Shown here: in pieces, positions 8,962 through 18,790 of the stretch
Position numbering within the stretch: position 1 is the first letter of the stretch
Layout of the letters: every line of letters begins with the position of its first letter
Source of the DNA: Shewanella sp. GD04112
GTDB lineage: Bacteria > Pseudomonadota > Gammaproteobacteria > Enterobacterales > Shewanellaceae
NCBI RefSeq assembly: GCF_029835735.1
Contig: NZ_JAOEAL010000001.1
Span: forward strand, 992,001 to 1,056,000
Length of the DNA: 64,000 nucleotides
Reading direction: 5' to 3'
Notes under the pieces: model-generated
The model's database searches: none
What the model was told of the DNA's origin: nothing
What the model saw: only the letters and a program-made list of their open reading frames with translations
Position numbers and translations under genes: made by a program

Positions 8962-10686
8962 GTGAGTGACTTGTGGCTATTAGCTATAGTGTTGTTTGGA
9001 TTAGTGGCTGGCTTAATCGCCGGCCGCATTAATCCTGCTGTGTTGTTTTTATTTGCTTTTTTACTCTGTTACCTCCTAGGAATGGTATCACTCGACACGG
9101 CGCTCACTAGCTTTACCAACACAGGTTTAGTCACATTGGTGTTATTGGTGCTGGCGGCGACGGCGCTGGAAAAAACCTCGTTGCTGGGCAAGTTAAGCCA
9201 AGTGATTGGCAATAATTCGCTTGCGGTGACTATGGCAAAATTGGGGTTTTCGACGGCGCTGCTGTCCTCTTTTACCAATAACACCGCCGTCGTTGCATCT
9301 TTGATTGGAGTGGTGCGCCGCAATCAGGCTCATGCTCCAGCTAAGTTGTTGTTGCCACTTAACTATGCGGCGATTCTGGGCGGTACGCTGACCTTAATTG
9401 GTACTTCCACTAACCTTATCGTCAACTCTTTTGTCGAAAATGCGGGCTTGCCTGCGCTGGGGTTCTTTGAGTTCACGCCAGTGGCCACGCTGATTGTGCT
9501 GTTAGGCATAGTGCTGCTGATTGTATTGGCCAATACCTTACCCGACAGGCGAGAGGATTCGACCGAAGAGACACTGCCCTATCTGCTGGAAGCCCATGTG
9601 GCCAAAGGCTCGTCTTTAGTCGGTCGTAGCGTGGTGGACAACAAATTAAGAGCCCTGAAAAAGCTCTATTTAGTCGAGCTTGAGCGCAGCGGCATCTGTA
9701 TTTGTCCGGTTCCGCCACAGTTAGTGTTACAGGCGGACGATGTGCTGCGTTTCAGTGGCGCGGTGGAGTCGGTGGAGCTGTTGCATCAATTCGATGGTCT
9801 GGATTGGTTTGGTAAACATCAAGCAAAAGGGCAAAACCTAGTCGAAGCCGTGTTAGCACCCTCATCGAGTCTAGTGGGCAGCACCTTAAAGGAGTCTCGC
9901 TTTCGCGAACAGTTTGATGCGGCGGTAATGGCGATTCGCCGTGGTCATCATCCGCTAAAAGGTGGTTTGGGCGATATCGTATTACAACCAGGCGATGTGT
10001 TGCTGCTGACACCGGGGGATGGTTTTAGCACCAATGCTAAGCTGAGTACTGAATTTGCCGCCGTCAGCGGACTCGATTTGAATGTGCGCTTAGACAGCCG
10101 CCGCAGCCGTTTTGTATTAAGCAGTTTTGTGCTCACCATTGTGCTTAGTCTGACCGGCGTATTACCGCTGGCCAAGGGCTTAGTGCTATTACTGCTGAGC
10201 TACTTTGCCATTGGCGCTGTGACCTTGTCGGAGCTTAAGCGTCGCTTCCCACTGGAATTAGTAGTGATAGTCGGCAGTGCCTTAGGGTTGGCGAATCTGA
10301 TGATGAGCACTGGTCTTGCCGATGGGTTAGCGCAAGGCTTGCTCGGTACCATCAATGGTTATGGGGTGTTTGGCGCCTTTGTGGGTGTCTATTTAGTCAC
10401 CTTGTTGTTAACTGAACTCGTTACCAATAATGCCGCGGCTGCCTTGGCCTTTCCGATTGCCTATGCGGTGGCGCTGAATTATGGCGTCGATCCAAGACCA
10501 TTTATTATGGCGGTAGTGTTTGGGGCCAGTGCCAGTTTTATTTCGCCCTACGGTTATCAAACCAACTTAATGGTGTTTAACGCGGGCAACTATCGTTTCA
10601 GTGACTTTTTGCGCTTAGGGCTACCGCTATCTGTGCTTTATTCCCTGATAGTGATTTTTATGGTGCCAGTTATCTTTCCGTTTTAA
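8962..10686 (+). CDS. SLC13/DASS-type anion transporter with two RCK_C domains
   Basis: A 574-residue inner-membrane protein. Helices at the N- and C-terminal thirds flank a soluble middle (about residues 205-385) made of two repeats of TrkA-C/RCK_C type. Conserved SLC13-like segments include FTNNTAVVASLIG, GTSTNLIVNSF and LTELVTNNAAAALAFPIAY. Its place between cysN and cysC strongly suggests that it imports sulfate for this pathway; the substrate is inference. It starts with GTG immediately after cysN, and cysC follows after a short gap, so the whole block is probably one operon. No ABC-type sulfate permease is seen in the window. Confidence 0.9.
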   Translation: MSDLWLLAIVLFGLVAGLIAGRINPAVLFLFAFLLCYLLGMVSLDTALTSFTNTGLVTLVLLVLAATALEKTSLLGKLSQVIGNNSLAVTMAKLGFSTALLSSFTNNTAVVASLIGVVRRNQAHAPAKLLLPLNYAAILGGTLTLIGTSTNLIVNSFVENAGLPALGFFEFTPVATLIVLLGIVLLIVLANTLPDRREDSTEETLPYLLEAHVAKGSSLVGRSVVDNKLRALKKLYLVELERSGICICPVPPQLVLQADDVLRFSGAVESVELLHQFDGLDWFGKHQAKGQNLVEAVLAPSSSLVGSTLKESRFREQFDAAVMAIRRGHHPLKGGLGDIVLQPGDVLLLTPGDGFSTNAKLSTEFAAVSGLDLNVRLDSRRSRFVLSSFVLTIVLSLTGVLPLAKGLVLLLLSYFAIGAVTLSELKRRFPLELVVIVGSALGLANLMMSTGLADGLAQGLLGTINGYGVFGAFVGVYLVTLLLTELVTNNAAAALAFPIAYAVALNYGVDPRPFIMAVVFGASASFISPYGYQTNLMVFNAGNYRFSDFLRLGLPLSVLYSLIVIFMVPVIFPF

Positions 10687-10734
10687 TGATTTTTTGCCTT
10701 GGGCTTTTTGCGGTCTAAGGTTTGAGGAGTGTTT

Positions 10735-11352
10735 ATGAGCAATATTGTGTGGCACCAACATAGTGTCGACCAAGCGGCCAGAGCTAAGCTTAAGGGCCAA
10801 AATCCAGTGTTACTCTGGTTTACTGGGTTGTCTGGTGCGGGTAAGTCGACTTTAGCAGGGGCGCTTGAGCGCGCACTGTTTGAGGCGGGCTTTCACACTT
10901 ATTTGCTCGATGGCGATAATGTGCGCCATGGTTTATGTAAGGATCTGGGTTTTAGCGTCGCCGATAGGGATGAAAACTTACGCCGCGTTGGCGAAGTGGC
11001 AAAACTTATGGTGGATGCGGGCTTAGTCGTACTATCGGCCTTTATCTCGCCGACTCGCGGGGAGCGCGATAGCATACGTGCACGTTTTCCAGAAGGTCAA
11101 TTTATCGAAGTGCATGTGTCGACGCCGCTTAGCATATGTGAGCAGCGCGATCCTAAGGGCTTGTATGTTAAGGCTCGCCGCGGTGAGATCAGCAACTTTA
11201 CCGGTATTTCATCACCCTACGAGGCGCCGCTCTCGGCGGAGTTAACGATTGATACCAGTAAAGGGGATTTAGCCTCGCAAGTGCGTGCTTTAATCGATTA
11301 TTTAACCGCGATTGGGGTCATCAATCCCGATAAGGCGAAAGCATTAGCCTAA
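10735..11352 (+). CDS. cysC: Adenylylsulfate kinase
   Basis: Phosphorylates APS to PAPS for sulfate reduction. The P-loop GLSGAGKS is at residues 31-38, and the family signatures LDGDNVRHGL and FISPTRGERD are clear. ATG 10735 is chosen because GAGGAG lies just upstream; the in-frame GTG six bases earlier overlaps that site. It is 205 residues, normal for the family. It closes the cobA-cysDN-transporter-cysC block. Its last nine bases overlap the end of the convergent histidine-kinase gene, leaving no room for a separate terminator. Confidence 0.97.
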   Translation: MSNIVWHQHSVDQAARAKLKGQNPVLLWFTGLSGAGKSTLAGALERALFEAGFHTYLLDGDNVRHGLCKDLGFSVADRDENLRRVGEVAKLMVDAGLVVLSAFISPTRGERDSIRARFPEGQFIEVHVSTPLSICEQRDPKGLYVKARRGEISNFTGISSPYEAPLSAELTIDTSKGDLASQVRALIDYLTAIGVINPDKAKALA

Positions 11353-13242
11353 GCTGATTTTATGGGACTCAGGGGCATTTGTTGGAATGGTTAATGTAAA
11401 ACAAGTGCCTTTGCCCAGTTCACTCGTCACTTTGATATACCCGCCTAGTAACTGGGTCACCAGTTGATGTGCTAAATGTAATCCTAAACCTGTGCCGCCT
11501 TTACCTCTTCGAGTGGTAAAGAAGGGATCGAAGATCTGCTTTAAGGTTGCATCGTCCATGCCGCCGCCATTGTCTGTGACGGTAATGGCGACAAAGGCAT
11601 CTTCGAGGCTGTAGGCCGTAATGTTGATTTGCCCATTACCGACATCTTCGAACGCATGGGTGAGCGCATTTGAGACTAAATTCTCGAGTACTTGCCCAAG
11701 GGCGCCTGGATAACTATTGAGTTCTATCTCGGGTGAGATGTCGATATTCAGTTCATGAAATTGCTTCTTCATTCTTAACCATGAGGTGTGCAGCATATCT
11801 TGCACTAGGCTAGTGAGTTTAAAGGCACGACGTTCTTCACCGGTGCGGTCGACCGCTAACCGTTTGAAGCTTTTCACTAAGGCGGCTGCGCGTTCTAGGT
11901 TTGCTTGGACTATCTCGGCGCCTTCATAAAAGTGCTCAAAATACGTATCGACATCGGAGCGTTTAAGGCCCGTTTCGAAGGCAGATTGCAATTTGCTGCA
12001 CTCATTCTTCATGCTCGATAGGGTCATTAAAGAGGCGCCCACAGGGGTATTGAGCTCATGGGCGACACCCGCCACCATCATCCCAAGAGAAGATAATTTA
12101 CCGGTTTCAATCAGTTGCTGCTGAGTATCGTGCAGGTGTTGCAGTGACTGCGCCAGCGCTTTATTACTATTTGCTAGCCGTCGCTGCTGCTCGGTTAAGT
12201 CATCATGGAGCTTATCCCGCTCGCACATTGATTTTGCCGTACGCCAGCAAACGGCGCTGCCCAATAACAATAGCAACAGACCAATACTCAATGCTTCGAC
12301 AATGCATTGTTTGGTGATACTCGCCAATACGCTGTGGGAAATATGAGTCACGAGCCGCCATTCAGGAAGGGCCGCATTACCTATGTCATGCACATTTTCG
12401 TAGTCCCAGAGTCCATCTGGGGTGGTAAAGGCTACCTCGGTATTTTTGCGGATTTCTTGCCAAGCGGAGGGATTGAATTTGCTAAAGTTTACCTCTTCCC
12501 GTCCATACATAAATCCCCATGCCATTTGTGGCTGTGGTGCTAAAAGCCAGTAGCCGTCTGAGTTTAACATCGACAGCTCGACGCCCTCTTTAGCCGTATT
12601 GGCGATGGCATCCAGCATGGTTTGCGCGAGAAAATTCAGCGCAATAAACCCTTTTCTCTCCCCAGAGGCTAAAAACACTGGGGTGGTGATGCGCAGCATA
12701 GGTTTGATAGGGGTCTCAATGACTTTATTTTCGACATTTAAATCTAAAGGGGAAAAGTAAAACGTATCGGGTTCGAGCGCTAAACTCGGCGCTATGTAGT
12801 AGCGTCCTTGTTTAGATTGCAATTCTGCTTGCGGGACAATTTGTGCTTCATGGTTGATAAGATTAATGCGCACCTTTTCCATGGCGTCGTTATCGAGCCA
12901 GCGCACTTGATCGTACTGTAACGAGGCGTCGCTAAAGGCTTTAAAGAAGTTCTCAACAGCTGTCAGATCGGCATTTTTGCCCGACGCGGTATCGAGAAGA
13001 AGTTGATATTTAGCGAGAAATAGCGCGTCTCGTTTCAGGCTACCGAGATAGTAAGCTATGGTTTGATTGGCATCGGCAAGCACGGCATCGGCCTGTCGAT
13101 ATAAGGGGGTCATCGCATCTTCGTGGCGCTTTTGGTAGAGTACCAAGCTGAGCAGCGGCACCAATAACAGCCAAGGTAACATCAGCTTAAGCCAATATCG
13201 CCAAAATAACTGTTGGGAGGTCATAACGCGTTTCAATATCAT
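11344..13242 (-). CDS. Membrane histidine kinase with periplasmic Cache-like sensor
   Basis: A first helix (about residues 17-36) and a second (WLK-less hydrophobic stretch ending GSAVCW, about residue 340) enclose a roughly 290-residue periplasmic domain of double-Cache type. Then come a coiled coil, the H-box GVAHELNTPVGAS (near residue 400), the N-box LENLVSNALTHAF, and the G boxes VTDNGGGMD and GKGGTGLGLHLAH. All catalytic elements are intact. ATG 13242 overlaps the stop of the upstream regulator gene as TGATG, so the two are translationally coupled and likely form one signalling pair; the longer start at 13275 is unlikely. The signal sensed is unknown. Confidence 0.92.
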   Translation of the reverse strand: MILKRVMTSQQLFWRYWLKLMLPWLLLVPLLSLVLYQKRHEDAMTPLYRQADAVLADANQTIAYYLGSLKRDALFLAKYQLLLDTASGKNADLTAVENFFKAFSDASLQYDQVRWLDNDAMEKVRINLINHEAQIVPQAELQSKQGRYYIAPSLALEPDTFYFSPLDLNVENKVIETPIKPMLRITTPVFLASGERKGFIALNFLAQTMLDAIANTAKEGVELSMLNSDGYWLLAPQPQMAWGFMYGREEVNFSKFNPSAWQEIRKNTEVAFTTPDGLWDYENVHDIGNAALPEWRLVTHISHSVLASITKQCIVEALSIGLLLLLLGSAVCWRTAKSMCERDKLHDDLTEQQRRLANSNKALAQSLQHLHDTQQQLIETGKLSSLGMMVAGVAHELNTPVGASLMTLSSMKNECSKLQSAFETGLKRSDVDTYFEHFYEGAEIVQANLERAAALVKSFKRLAVDRTGEERRAFKLTSLVQDMLHTSWLRMKKQFHELNIDISPEIELNSYPGALGQVLENLVSNALTHAFEDVGNGQINITAYSLEDAFVAITVTDNGGGMDDATLKQIFDPFFTTRRGKGGTGLGLHLAHQLVTQLLGGYIKVTSELGKGTCFTLTIPTNAPESHKISLG

Positions 13243-15473
13243 CACAGAATGCTTTTTTGATAATTGGCGAGCCACACTAATAACTCTTGGAGCGGCATAG
13301 GTTTAGCGTAAAAATAGCCTTGGGCATCATGGCAGCCGCGGTCTTTAAGCCAGCGGGCTTGCTCGCGGGTTTCAACGCCTTCGGCAATCACATTCATCTT
13401 GAAGCGTTCACCCAGCAGGATAATGCTGTCGACAATCGCCGCGGCGCCATCGTCGGTGGTGATATTATCGATAAAGGATTTATCAATCTTAATCCTGTCA
13501 AAGGTCAGCTTGCTAAGGTAGGCAAGGGAAGAAAACCCAGTGCCAAAGTCATCGATCGCGACCTTGATATTCATATTGCGCAGTGCTTTGAGTTGTTTAT
13601 TGATCACCTCAAAATTCTGCATGGCAATAGATTCTGTGACTTCAATTTCGATATGTTTGCTGGCAATCTGCGCCGCTTCTATATGGCTATGCAATTGATT
13701 GACGATTTTTTCCTGCTCAAATTGCATTGCGGAGAGGTTAACGCCAATACGTAAGTTTTGATAACCCGCCTCGGCGAGAGCATGCATGGCTTGGCATGAT
13801 TGCACAAACAGTTGTTCCCCCAACTGAGTGATCAGCCCCGTCGCTTCGGCGATGGGGATAAAACGTAGGGGCGGCACCTTATCACCATTGGGTAAAGTCC
13901 AGCGCGCCAGCGCTTCGACCCCAACGACTTCTCCCGTTTGTAACGACACCTGTGGCTGCAGAGCAATATGAATATCCCCTTGGGTAATGCCTAACTGCAG
14001 TGCCTGTAGTAATTCAAAATGTGACGTCACATCATCGTTGTTGGGTTGATAGGTCACATGCTGACGAATGCCCAGACTCTTGGCCTTTTTGAGCGCCATA
14101 TTCAGCTGAGTGATGGCGGCGACCGCATCCCCTTCGGCGAGCTCAAGGGGGAGAGTCACAGTGCTGATATTGACGGTAATGCAGGAGGTACCCTGTTGAT
14201 AGGGGGCGACAAACAGCTGCTCAATCAGAGCGGCGGTGACTAAATGCTTAGGGCCTAAAATGGCAAACTTATCATCCTTTAAGCGGCTGACGAGCACACT
14301 CGCATCGAACTGCTCCCTCAGGCTATTGGCAACATGTTTGAGCATATTATTGCCATGCTCAGAGCCAAACACATGGTTAAAGTCTGAAAACTTATCAATA
14401 TCAATGAGTAATAGATTAAATTTATCGCGAACATCTTCCTTTAAAATGCCATCGAGTGTGCGAATGAGTACATTGCGATTTGGGATCTTGAGTAAAGGAT
14501 CTTCGAAGGCGATTTTATCCAACTGACTCATCAAGGAGACGCTGTGCAAGCCGCCGCAGATGTTCATGCTAAAGACGCGAATTAGCTCGGTTTCGGTCGC
14601 ATCTAAGAGTCGCCCAGTGGCGAGGTAAACCGCATAGTCATTGCCAGCCAGCTCGCCGGGGAAAAACAGACAAGTGTATTGTGGCTCGATGCGTGATTGT
14701 TTACTGCTGAGCGATAATTCGAGTTGGATGCGAATATGTTGCTGCTCGAGCTGTTGCAAGGCTTTGCCGTAGTAAGACTCAAATTCCCCCGAGGCGCCAA
14801 TGATCTGATGTATATGACCAAACTCGCTGAGGTCATTAATGGCTTTGACACAGACAATTCCGCCCGAAGGCAAATTCAGCAGTATGGCCAGTTGCTGTAG
14901 CATCTTGCTCGAGAGTTCTTTGATATTGCGCGAGGTATAGAGGGCGCCGCTAGACTCGGCGATTAATTGCAGTCCGCGTTTTGCGTTGGCGATATTACTG
15001 ATCTGTTGATAGGAGCGCAGGTTGGTGGTCAGTATGGTTTGTAGGCGGTCGGCGGAGAGTTCCGACTTAGTCCAATAATCGTTGATATCATAGTCGCGCA
15101 TCACGTTAAAAACCGGTGCCATGCCGGGTTGTCCGGTGAGCAGAATAATGCAAATTTTTTCGTTGCCGAGGACTTCTCGAATGCCGCGAACTAATCTCAG
15201 CCCTGCGTCTTCGGTCTCCATCACCACGTCGACTAAGGCAATGGCAAAATCGTCTTCATTGGCGACGATTTGGCAGGCTTCTGCGTAGCTAAATGCTTGG
15301 GTTAATTCTATTTTTGAGCCAAGAATGGTCAGGGTAGACAGGGCAAATGCGGTAGAGCGTTGGAAGTTAATATCATCATCAACTGTGAGAATTTTGACTG
15401 CTTTAGCAGCCTTTACCGCTGTGCTTGCTATGGGCTCATCTAAAAAAACAATTTCTTGCGATTGACTAACCAT
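13242..15473 (-). CDS. Response regulator with REC, degenerate GGDEF and EAL domains
   Basis: A 743-residue c-di-GMP regulator. The N terminus is a receiver domain (acidic cluster VDDD, phosphoacceptor in IALVDVVME, Lys in YWTKSE). A central sensor-like segment of DUF3369 type follows (about residues 160-330). The GGDEF domain keeps the metal-site motif LLIDIDKF, but its signature is SRLKDDKF instead of GGDEF, so cyclase activity is unlikely. The EAL domain is intact (VEALARW, EVTESIA, DDFGTGFSS, IAEGVET) and should hydrolyse c-di-GMP. AAGGAAAGAG precedes the ATG. Coupling to the following kinase gene by TGATG suggests that kinase as the partner. Confidence 0.93.
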   Translation of the reverse strand: MVSQSQEIVFLDEPIASTAVKAAKAVKILTVDDDINFQRSTAFALSTLTILGSKIELTQAFSYAEACQIVANEDDFAIALVDVVMETEDAGLRLVRGIREVLGNEKICIILLTGQPGMAPVFNVMRDYDINDYWTKSELSADRLQTILTTNLRSYQQISNIANAKRGLQLIAESSGALYTSRNIKELSSKMLQQLAILLNLPSGGIVCVKAINDLSEFGHIHQIIGASGEFESYYGKALQQLEQQHIRIQLELSLSSKQSRIEPQYTCLFFPGELAGNDYAVYLATGRLLDATETELIRVFSMNICGGLHSVSLMSQLDKIAFEDPLLKIPNRNVLIRTLDGILKEDVRDKFNLLLIDIDKFSDFNHVFGSEHGNNMLKHVANSLREQFDASVLVSRLKDDKFAILGPKHLVTAALIEQLFVAPYQQGTSCITVNISTVTLPLELAEGDAVAAITQLNMALKKAKSLGIRQHVTYQPNNDDVTSHFELLQALQLGITQGDIHIALQPQVSLQTGEVVGVEALARWTLPNGDKVPPLRFIPIAEATGLITQLGEQLFVQSCQAMHALAEAGYQNLRIGVNLSAMQFEQEKIVNQLHSHIEAAQIASKHIEIEVTESIAMQNFEVINKQLKALRNMNIKVAIDDFGTGFSSLAYLSKLTFDRIKIDKSFIDNITTDDGAAAIVDSIILLGERFKMNVIAEGVETREQARWLKDRGCHDAQGYFYAKPMPLQELLVWLANYQKSIL

Positions 15474-15614
15474 ATTCTCTTTCCTTGAGATGCCTAAGCA
15501 TCCTTATTAACTCAGCCTAGAAGTGAGCAATTTTTATACTCAAAGTATTTGCGACAGCTAGGCTTTATTCAAGAAAATATTTTTGTGGTCAGATATATAA
15601 GTCTTTTTAAGCCA

Positions 15615-16454
15615 TTACTCGATTTTGAAATCCTTAGAAAACAGCGCCTGTAACGCCTTAAGGTATTCTTGATCCTGTTTGGGCAATACGAGCTGCGCCA
15701 GTTCATCGCCAATCGGCGTCAATCGATAGTAGCTAAACAGCAGGTTTCCGCTCTTGGGGGTGAGCTTCATTTGGATGCCGGGCATGCTCAGTTGGATGGG
15801 AGTTTTGCTGTTGAGTAACCCGGTTTCAAACTCACTGCTGTGGAGTATCCCAGCATCGACCAAGGTGAGAATGCTGGAGTAGGGCAGACCGAATTGGGAT
15901 AAGCCAAGAGTGACAGTGCTATTTTTGCGAAAATACTGCCCGAGTCCACCAGTGAGTCGATAGCCGCTGATCAGTTTTAAGCGCTGCTCATTATTGACCT
16001 TGGCCGCCATGCCGAGGGCCTTTTCGAGGATTTGCGCTTCTCTGTGGGTAAGTTGTTTGAGTAGTGCTAGGGTGCGCAGGCTAAAGTTACCCGGGTTGAC
16101 GATTTCACTCGAGAGAATACGGGCCCACAGATCCTGCATTTTACGGTTGTGGATTTGCTCCGCCATCAGGAAGAATTGATGACTCCAGTCGGGGTCGAGA
16201 TCGACCCCCGTAACATCCGATGGTGTGTAGCTCAAGGCGAGGGCGAAAATGGTTTCGACATTGGCCTGATATTGGCTGGCGAGTTTGCGCTCCCTATGCT
16301 GTGCACGTTCGGCAATAGAGGCATTGGCGGGGCGATATTCCTGCTCGCTGGCGAGCCCGAGTTGGCGCCCAAGGAGCAGGGCTTTTTTACGGGCCGAGAC
16401 CTCGGCTGCGGGAGCTGCTTCATCCGCAAGCATTAAAATATCTGAATCCTTCAT
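15615..16454 (-). CDS. TIGR03899 family protein
   Basis: A conserved gammaproteobacterial protein of unknown role. Helical cytoplasmic sequence contains an internal DLWARILSSEIVNPGNFSLR segment and a C-terminal YYRLTPIGDELAQL resembling a winged-helix element. ATG 16454 (279 residues) has AGGA at suitable distance; a TTG at 16532 would start directly against its ribosome site and is less likely. It lies downstream of the convergent MFS gene region and upstream of the c-di-GMP regulator, about 140 bp away in the same direction, so joint transcription is possible. Family assignment is by recall of the sequence pattern. Confidence 0.8.
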   Translation of the reverse strand: MKDSDILMLADEAAPAAEVSARKKALLLGRQLGLASEQEYRPANASIAERAQHRERKLASQYQANVETIFALALSYTPSDVTGVDLDPDWSHQFFLMAEQIHNRKMQDLWARILSSEIVNPGNFSLRTLALLKQLTHREAQILEKALGMAAKVNNEQRLKLISGYRLTGGLGQYFRKNSTVTLGLSQFGLPYSSILTLVDAGILHSSEFETGLLNSKTPIQLSMPGIQMKLTPKSGNLLFSYYRLTPIGDELAQLVLPKQDQEYLKALQALFSKDFKIE

Positions 16455-16579
16455 GCCTTTATCCTGTGGCTTAATCGCTGTTGATACGCGGGATACTAGC
16501 TTATCCCGCGTGACCAGCTTAGTCGATTGCAATCCTTAAGTCTCTGCGCTGGATTGCTTTTATTGCGCAGCCTACCGTT

Positions 16580-17785
16580 TTAACTGTCGAGACTCGGTTT
16601 ATCAATGCTTTTAGCTGGCCATGCCCAGTAGGTTTCATTTCCGGGGGATGGGTGGCGCGGCACATTGAGAGCCAATACTAATGAGCACACCGCAAAGCCT
16701 GCACCTATATAGAAGACGAGGGCAGGATCGCTTAGCCAGAGTAGGCCTAAGAGTACGGGGATAACGACTGCGGCGATATGGTTAATGGTAAAGCTGACCG
16801 ACATAGTGGCGGCAATATCTTTGCTGTCGGCAATCTTTTGGAAATAGGTTTTCATGGCTATCGCCATCGCAAACAGTAAATGGTCAATCACATAGAGCGC
16901 GGCGGCCATATGGGGTTGTTCGACAAGGGCATAGCTGACAAACACAAAAAACAGCCCAATGTATTCCAATGTGAGGGCATTACGTTCACCAATACGGCCG
17001 ATAAAGCGGCCAATTGCTGGGGCAAAAAGCAGGTTAACCACATAATTGATAAGGAACAGGGCGGTGATTTCGCTAACGCTGTAGCCGAATTTCTCGACCA
17101 TCATAAAGCCTGCAAACACCATAAAAATCTGCCGACGGGCGCCGGAGAAGAAGGTTAGCAAGTAATACAACCAGTAGCGTTTACGTAGGATGACTTTTTT
17201 ATGTTGCACTTCATGGGTGTCGAACTGGGGGTAATACAGGCTCATGCTGATGACCATCAGTAAACCTAATACACCAATAATCAAGTACATATGCCAGTAG
17301 TCTAGCTTCAGCCAAGTCATGACTAGCCAAATACTGCCATAACCGACTAAGGCCGCCGCGGAGCGCCATGCGAGGGCTTTACCCATAAACGCCGCAGTGT
17401 CTTGTTTATCGACCCATTGCAGAGTGAGGGATTGGTTAATGGTTTCAAAATAATGGAACCCAACTGACATCAGAATTGTGGTCAGATATAACCCCAACAC
17501 CTGCGGAAAAAAGCCAGTAATCGCCACACCAATACAGAGCAAGGCTAATGAGATCAGAGCAAAGGCTTGTTCGCGCACTAACAGCAATACAAAAATAGCG
17601 GTAAAGGCTAAGAAGCCGGGAATTTCCCGCAGGCTTTGCAGCATACCGATTTCGGCGCCGGTAAATTGCGCTTTTTCAATCACGAAGTTATTAAGCAGGG
17701 CTTGCCAGACGGCGAAGACCAGCGACATAACAAAGGTCATCCACAGCAGTAATGCCTTTGGATTTGGGGTTTGAGTTGCGTTCAT
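16580..17785 (-). CDS. Major facilitator superfamily transporter
   Basis: A 401-residue inner-membrane protein with about 12 hydrophobic helices and a loop rich in basic residues in the middle (HEVQHKKVILRKRYW). No substrate-defining motif is recognised. ATG 17785 is preferred over the TTG at 17815. Features of YbjJ- or enterobactin-exporter-like members are absent, so the substrate stays open. It is followed by the TIGR03899 gene after about 125 bp in the same direction. Confidence 0.88.
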   Translation of the reverse strand: MNATQTPNPKALLLWMTFVMSLVFAVWQALLNNFVIEKAQFTGAEIGMLQSLREIPGFLAFTAIFVLLLVREQAFALISLALLCIGVAITGFFPQVLGLYLTTILMSVGFHYFETINQSLTLQWVDKQDTAAFMGKALAWRSAAALVGYGSIWLVMTWLKLDYWHMYLIIGVLGLLMVISMSLYYPQFDTHEVQHKKVILRKRYWLYYLLTFFSGARRQIFMVFAGFMMVEKFGYSVSEITALFLINYVVNLLFAPAIGRFIGRIGERNALTLEYIGLFFVFVSYALVEQPHMAAALYVIDHLLFAMAIAMKTYFQKIADSKDIAATMSVSFTINHIAAVVIPVLLGLLWLSDPALVFYIGAGFAVCSLVLALNVPRHPSPGNETYWAWPAKSIDKPSLDS

Positions 17786-18227
17786 GGATGGGGTACTCAG
17801 GCGATAAGTGAACAAATGCTAATGCTTTTACCTGTTATTAGCCACCCGAGAGCTATAGTACTCATTCCTGATTTTGTAACATTTTGATCCCAAGGTAGTG
17901 GATATTTGTTTTTGTGAGCAAGCTAGAATTACCGTATATCTAGGGCATATTTGGCGCTAAGCCCGTGATCTATTTCATGTAAATTGATGACTAAATCACC
18001 TAGTATGCAATATCGTAATAGGCAGTTTGCTTTTTGCGTGATAAACCTAAACGGCTTCATATTTGACTGGTGAACCATAAAAGCGCCCCTCTGGTGCTTA
18101 ATAAGCGCAGTGGTTGATTGGGTCATCGAGGCTGAATGTATTCGTTTGTTTAGGTCAACATAAAGCCGCCGTCTTTGTCTTTTTCTGGCCGCTTTTTCTT
18201 ATTTTTGTTGAGATAATCGAGGCTTAA
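17786..18227. other. Divergent intergenic region, no gene seen
   Basis: 440 bp between the leftward MFS gene and rightward hemG. A short leftward frame at 17929-18126 has no ribosome site and no recognisable protein features. Promoters for both flanking genes must lie here. A T-rich stretch and GAGGCTTA stand just before the hemG GTG. Confidence 0.5.
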
Positions 18228-18749
18228 GTGAAAAAAATTCTGATCATCTTCTCTAGTGTTCATGGTCAAACTCGTAAAATCACCAATCAATTGGCGCAGC
18301 AACTCAAAGAGTTAGGCAACTCAGTGGTGATTGCGGATATTAAGGCCGTCCCTGCGATGGAATCCTTCGATAAGATCATTATTGGCGCCAGCATTCGTCA
18401 CGGGAAACATAACCCCGCGCTGTATGAGTTTATTCAGAAGCATCAACAGATCCTCACGCAAAAGGTGAGTGGCTTTTTCTCCGTCAGTTTAGTCGCGCGT
18501 AAGCCAGAGAAAAACACCCCAGAAACCAATCCCTATATGCAGGCGTTTTTAAGTAAAACGACATGGCGCCCTAAGCTGTTACAGGTATTTGGCGGTAACT
18601 TAAATTACCAAGGCTATAACGCGTTAGATAGAAATATCATCCGCTTTATCATGTGGTTAACTAAGGGGCCTACGGATCCTGTCACTAATGTTGAATACAC
18701 TGACTGGCAAAAAGTGAATGATTTTGGCCAACAGATCCATCAAGCCTAA
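18228..18749 (+). CDS. hemG: Menaquinone-dependent protoporphyrinogen IX dehydrogenase
   Basis: A flavodoxin-fold enzyme that oxidises protoporphyrinogen IX to protoporphyrin IX in haem synthesis, passing electrons to quinone. The FMN phosphate loop FSSVHGQTRKI is at the N terminus. The long-chain insert region KNTPETNPYMQAFLSKTTW and the DPVTNVEYTDW C terminus match HemG. The start is GTG with GAGG upstream; 173 residues is normal. It is followed after 41 bp by a cytochrome b-like membrane protein in the same direction, a plausible electron-transfer partner. Confidence 0.93.
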   Translation: MKKILIIFSSVHGQTRKITNQLAQQLKELGNSVVIADIKAVPAMESFDKIIIGASIRHGKHNPALYEFIQKHQQILTQKVSGFFSVSLVARKPEKNTPETNPYMQAFLSKTTWRPKLLQVFGGNLNYQGYNALDRNIIRFIMWLTKGPTDPVTNVEYTDWQKVNDFGQQIHQA

Positions 18750-18790
18750 ATGGGCGAATGGGATAAGTCTGCCGCAAAGGTAACCCAACT

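Noticed and set aside
13242..13275. Longer start of the histidine kinase
   Set aside because: The TGATG overlap at 13242 gives a typical coupled start; the longer version would overlap the regulator by 34 bases with no gain.
17929..18126. 65-codon leftward frame between MFS gene and hemG
   Set aside because: No ribosome site, no conserved features; it lies in a promoter region.
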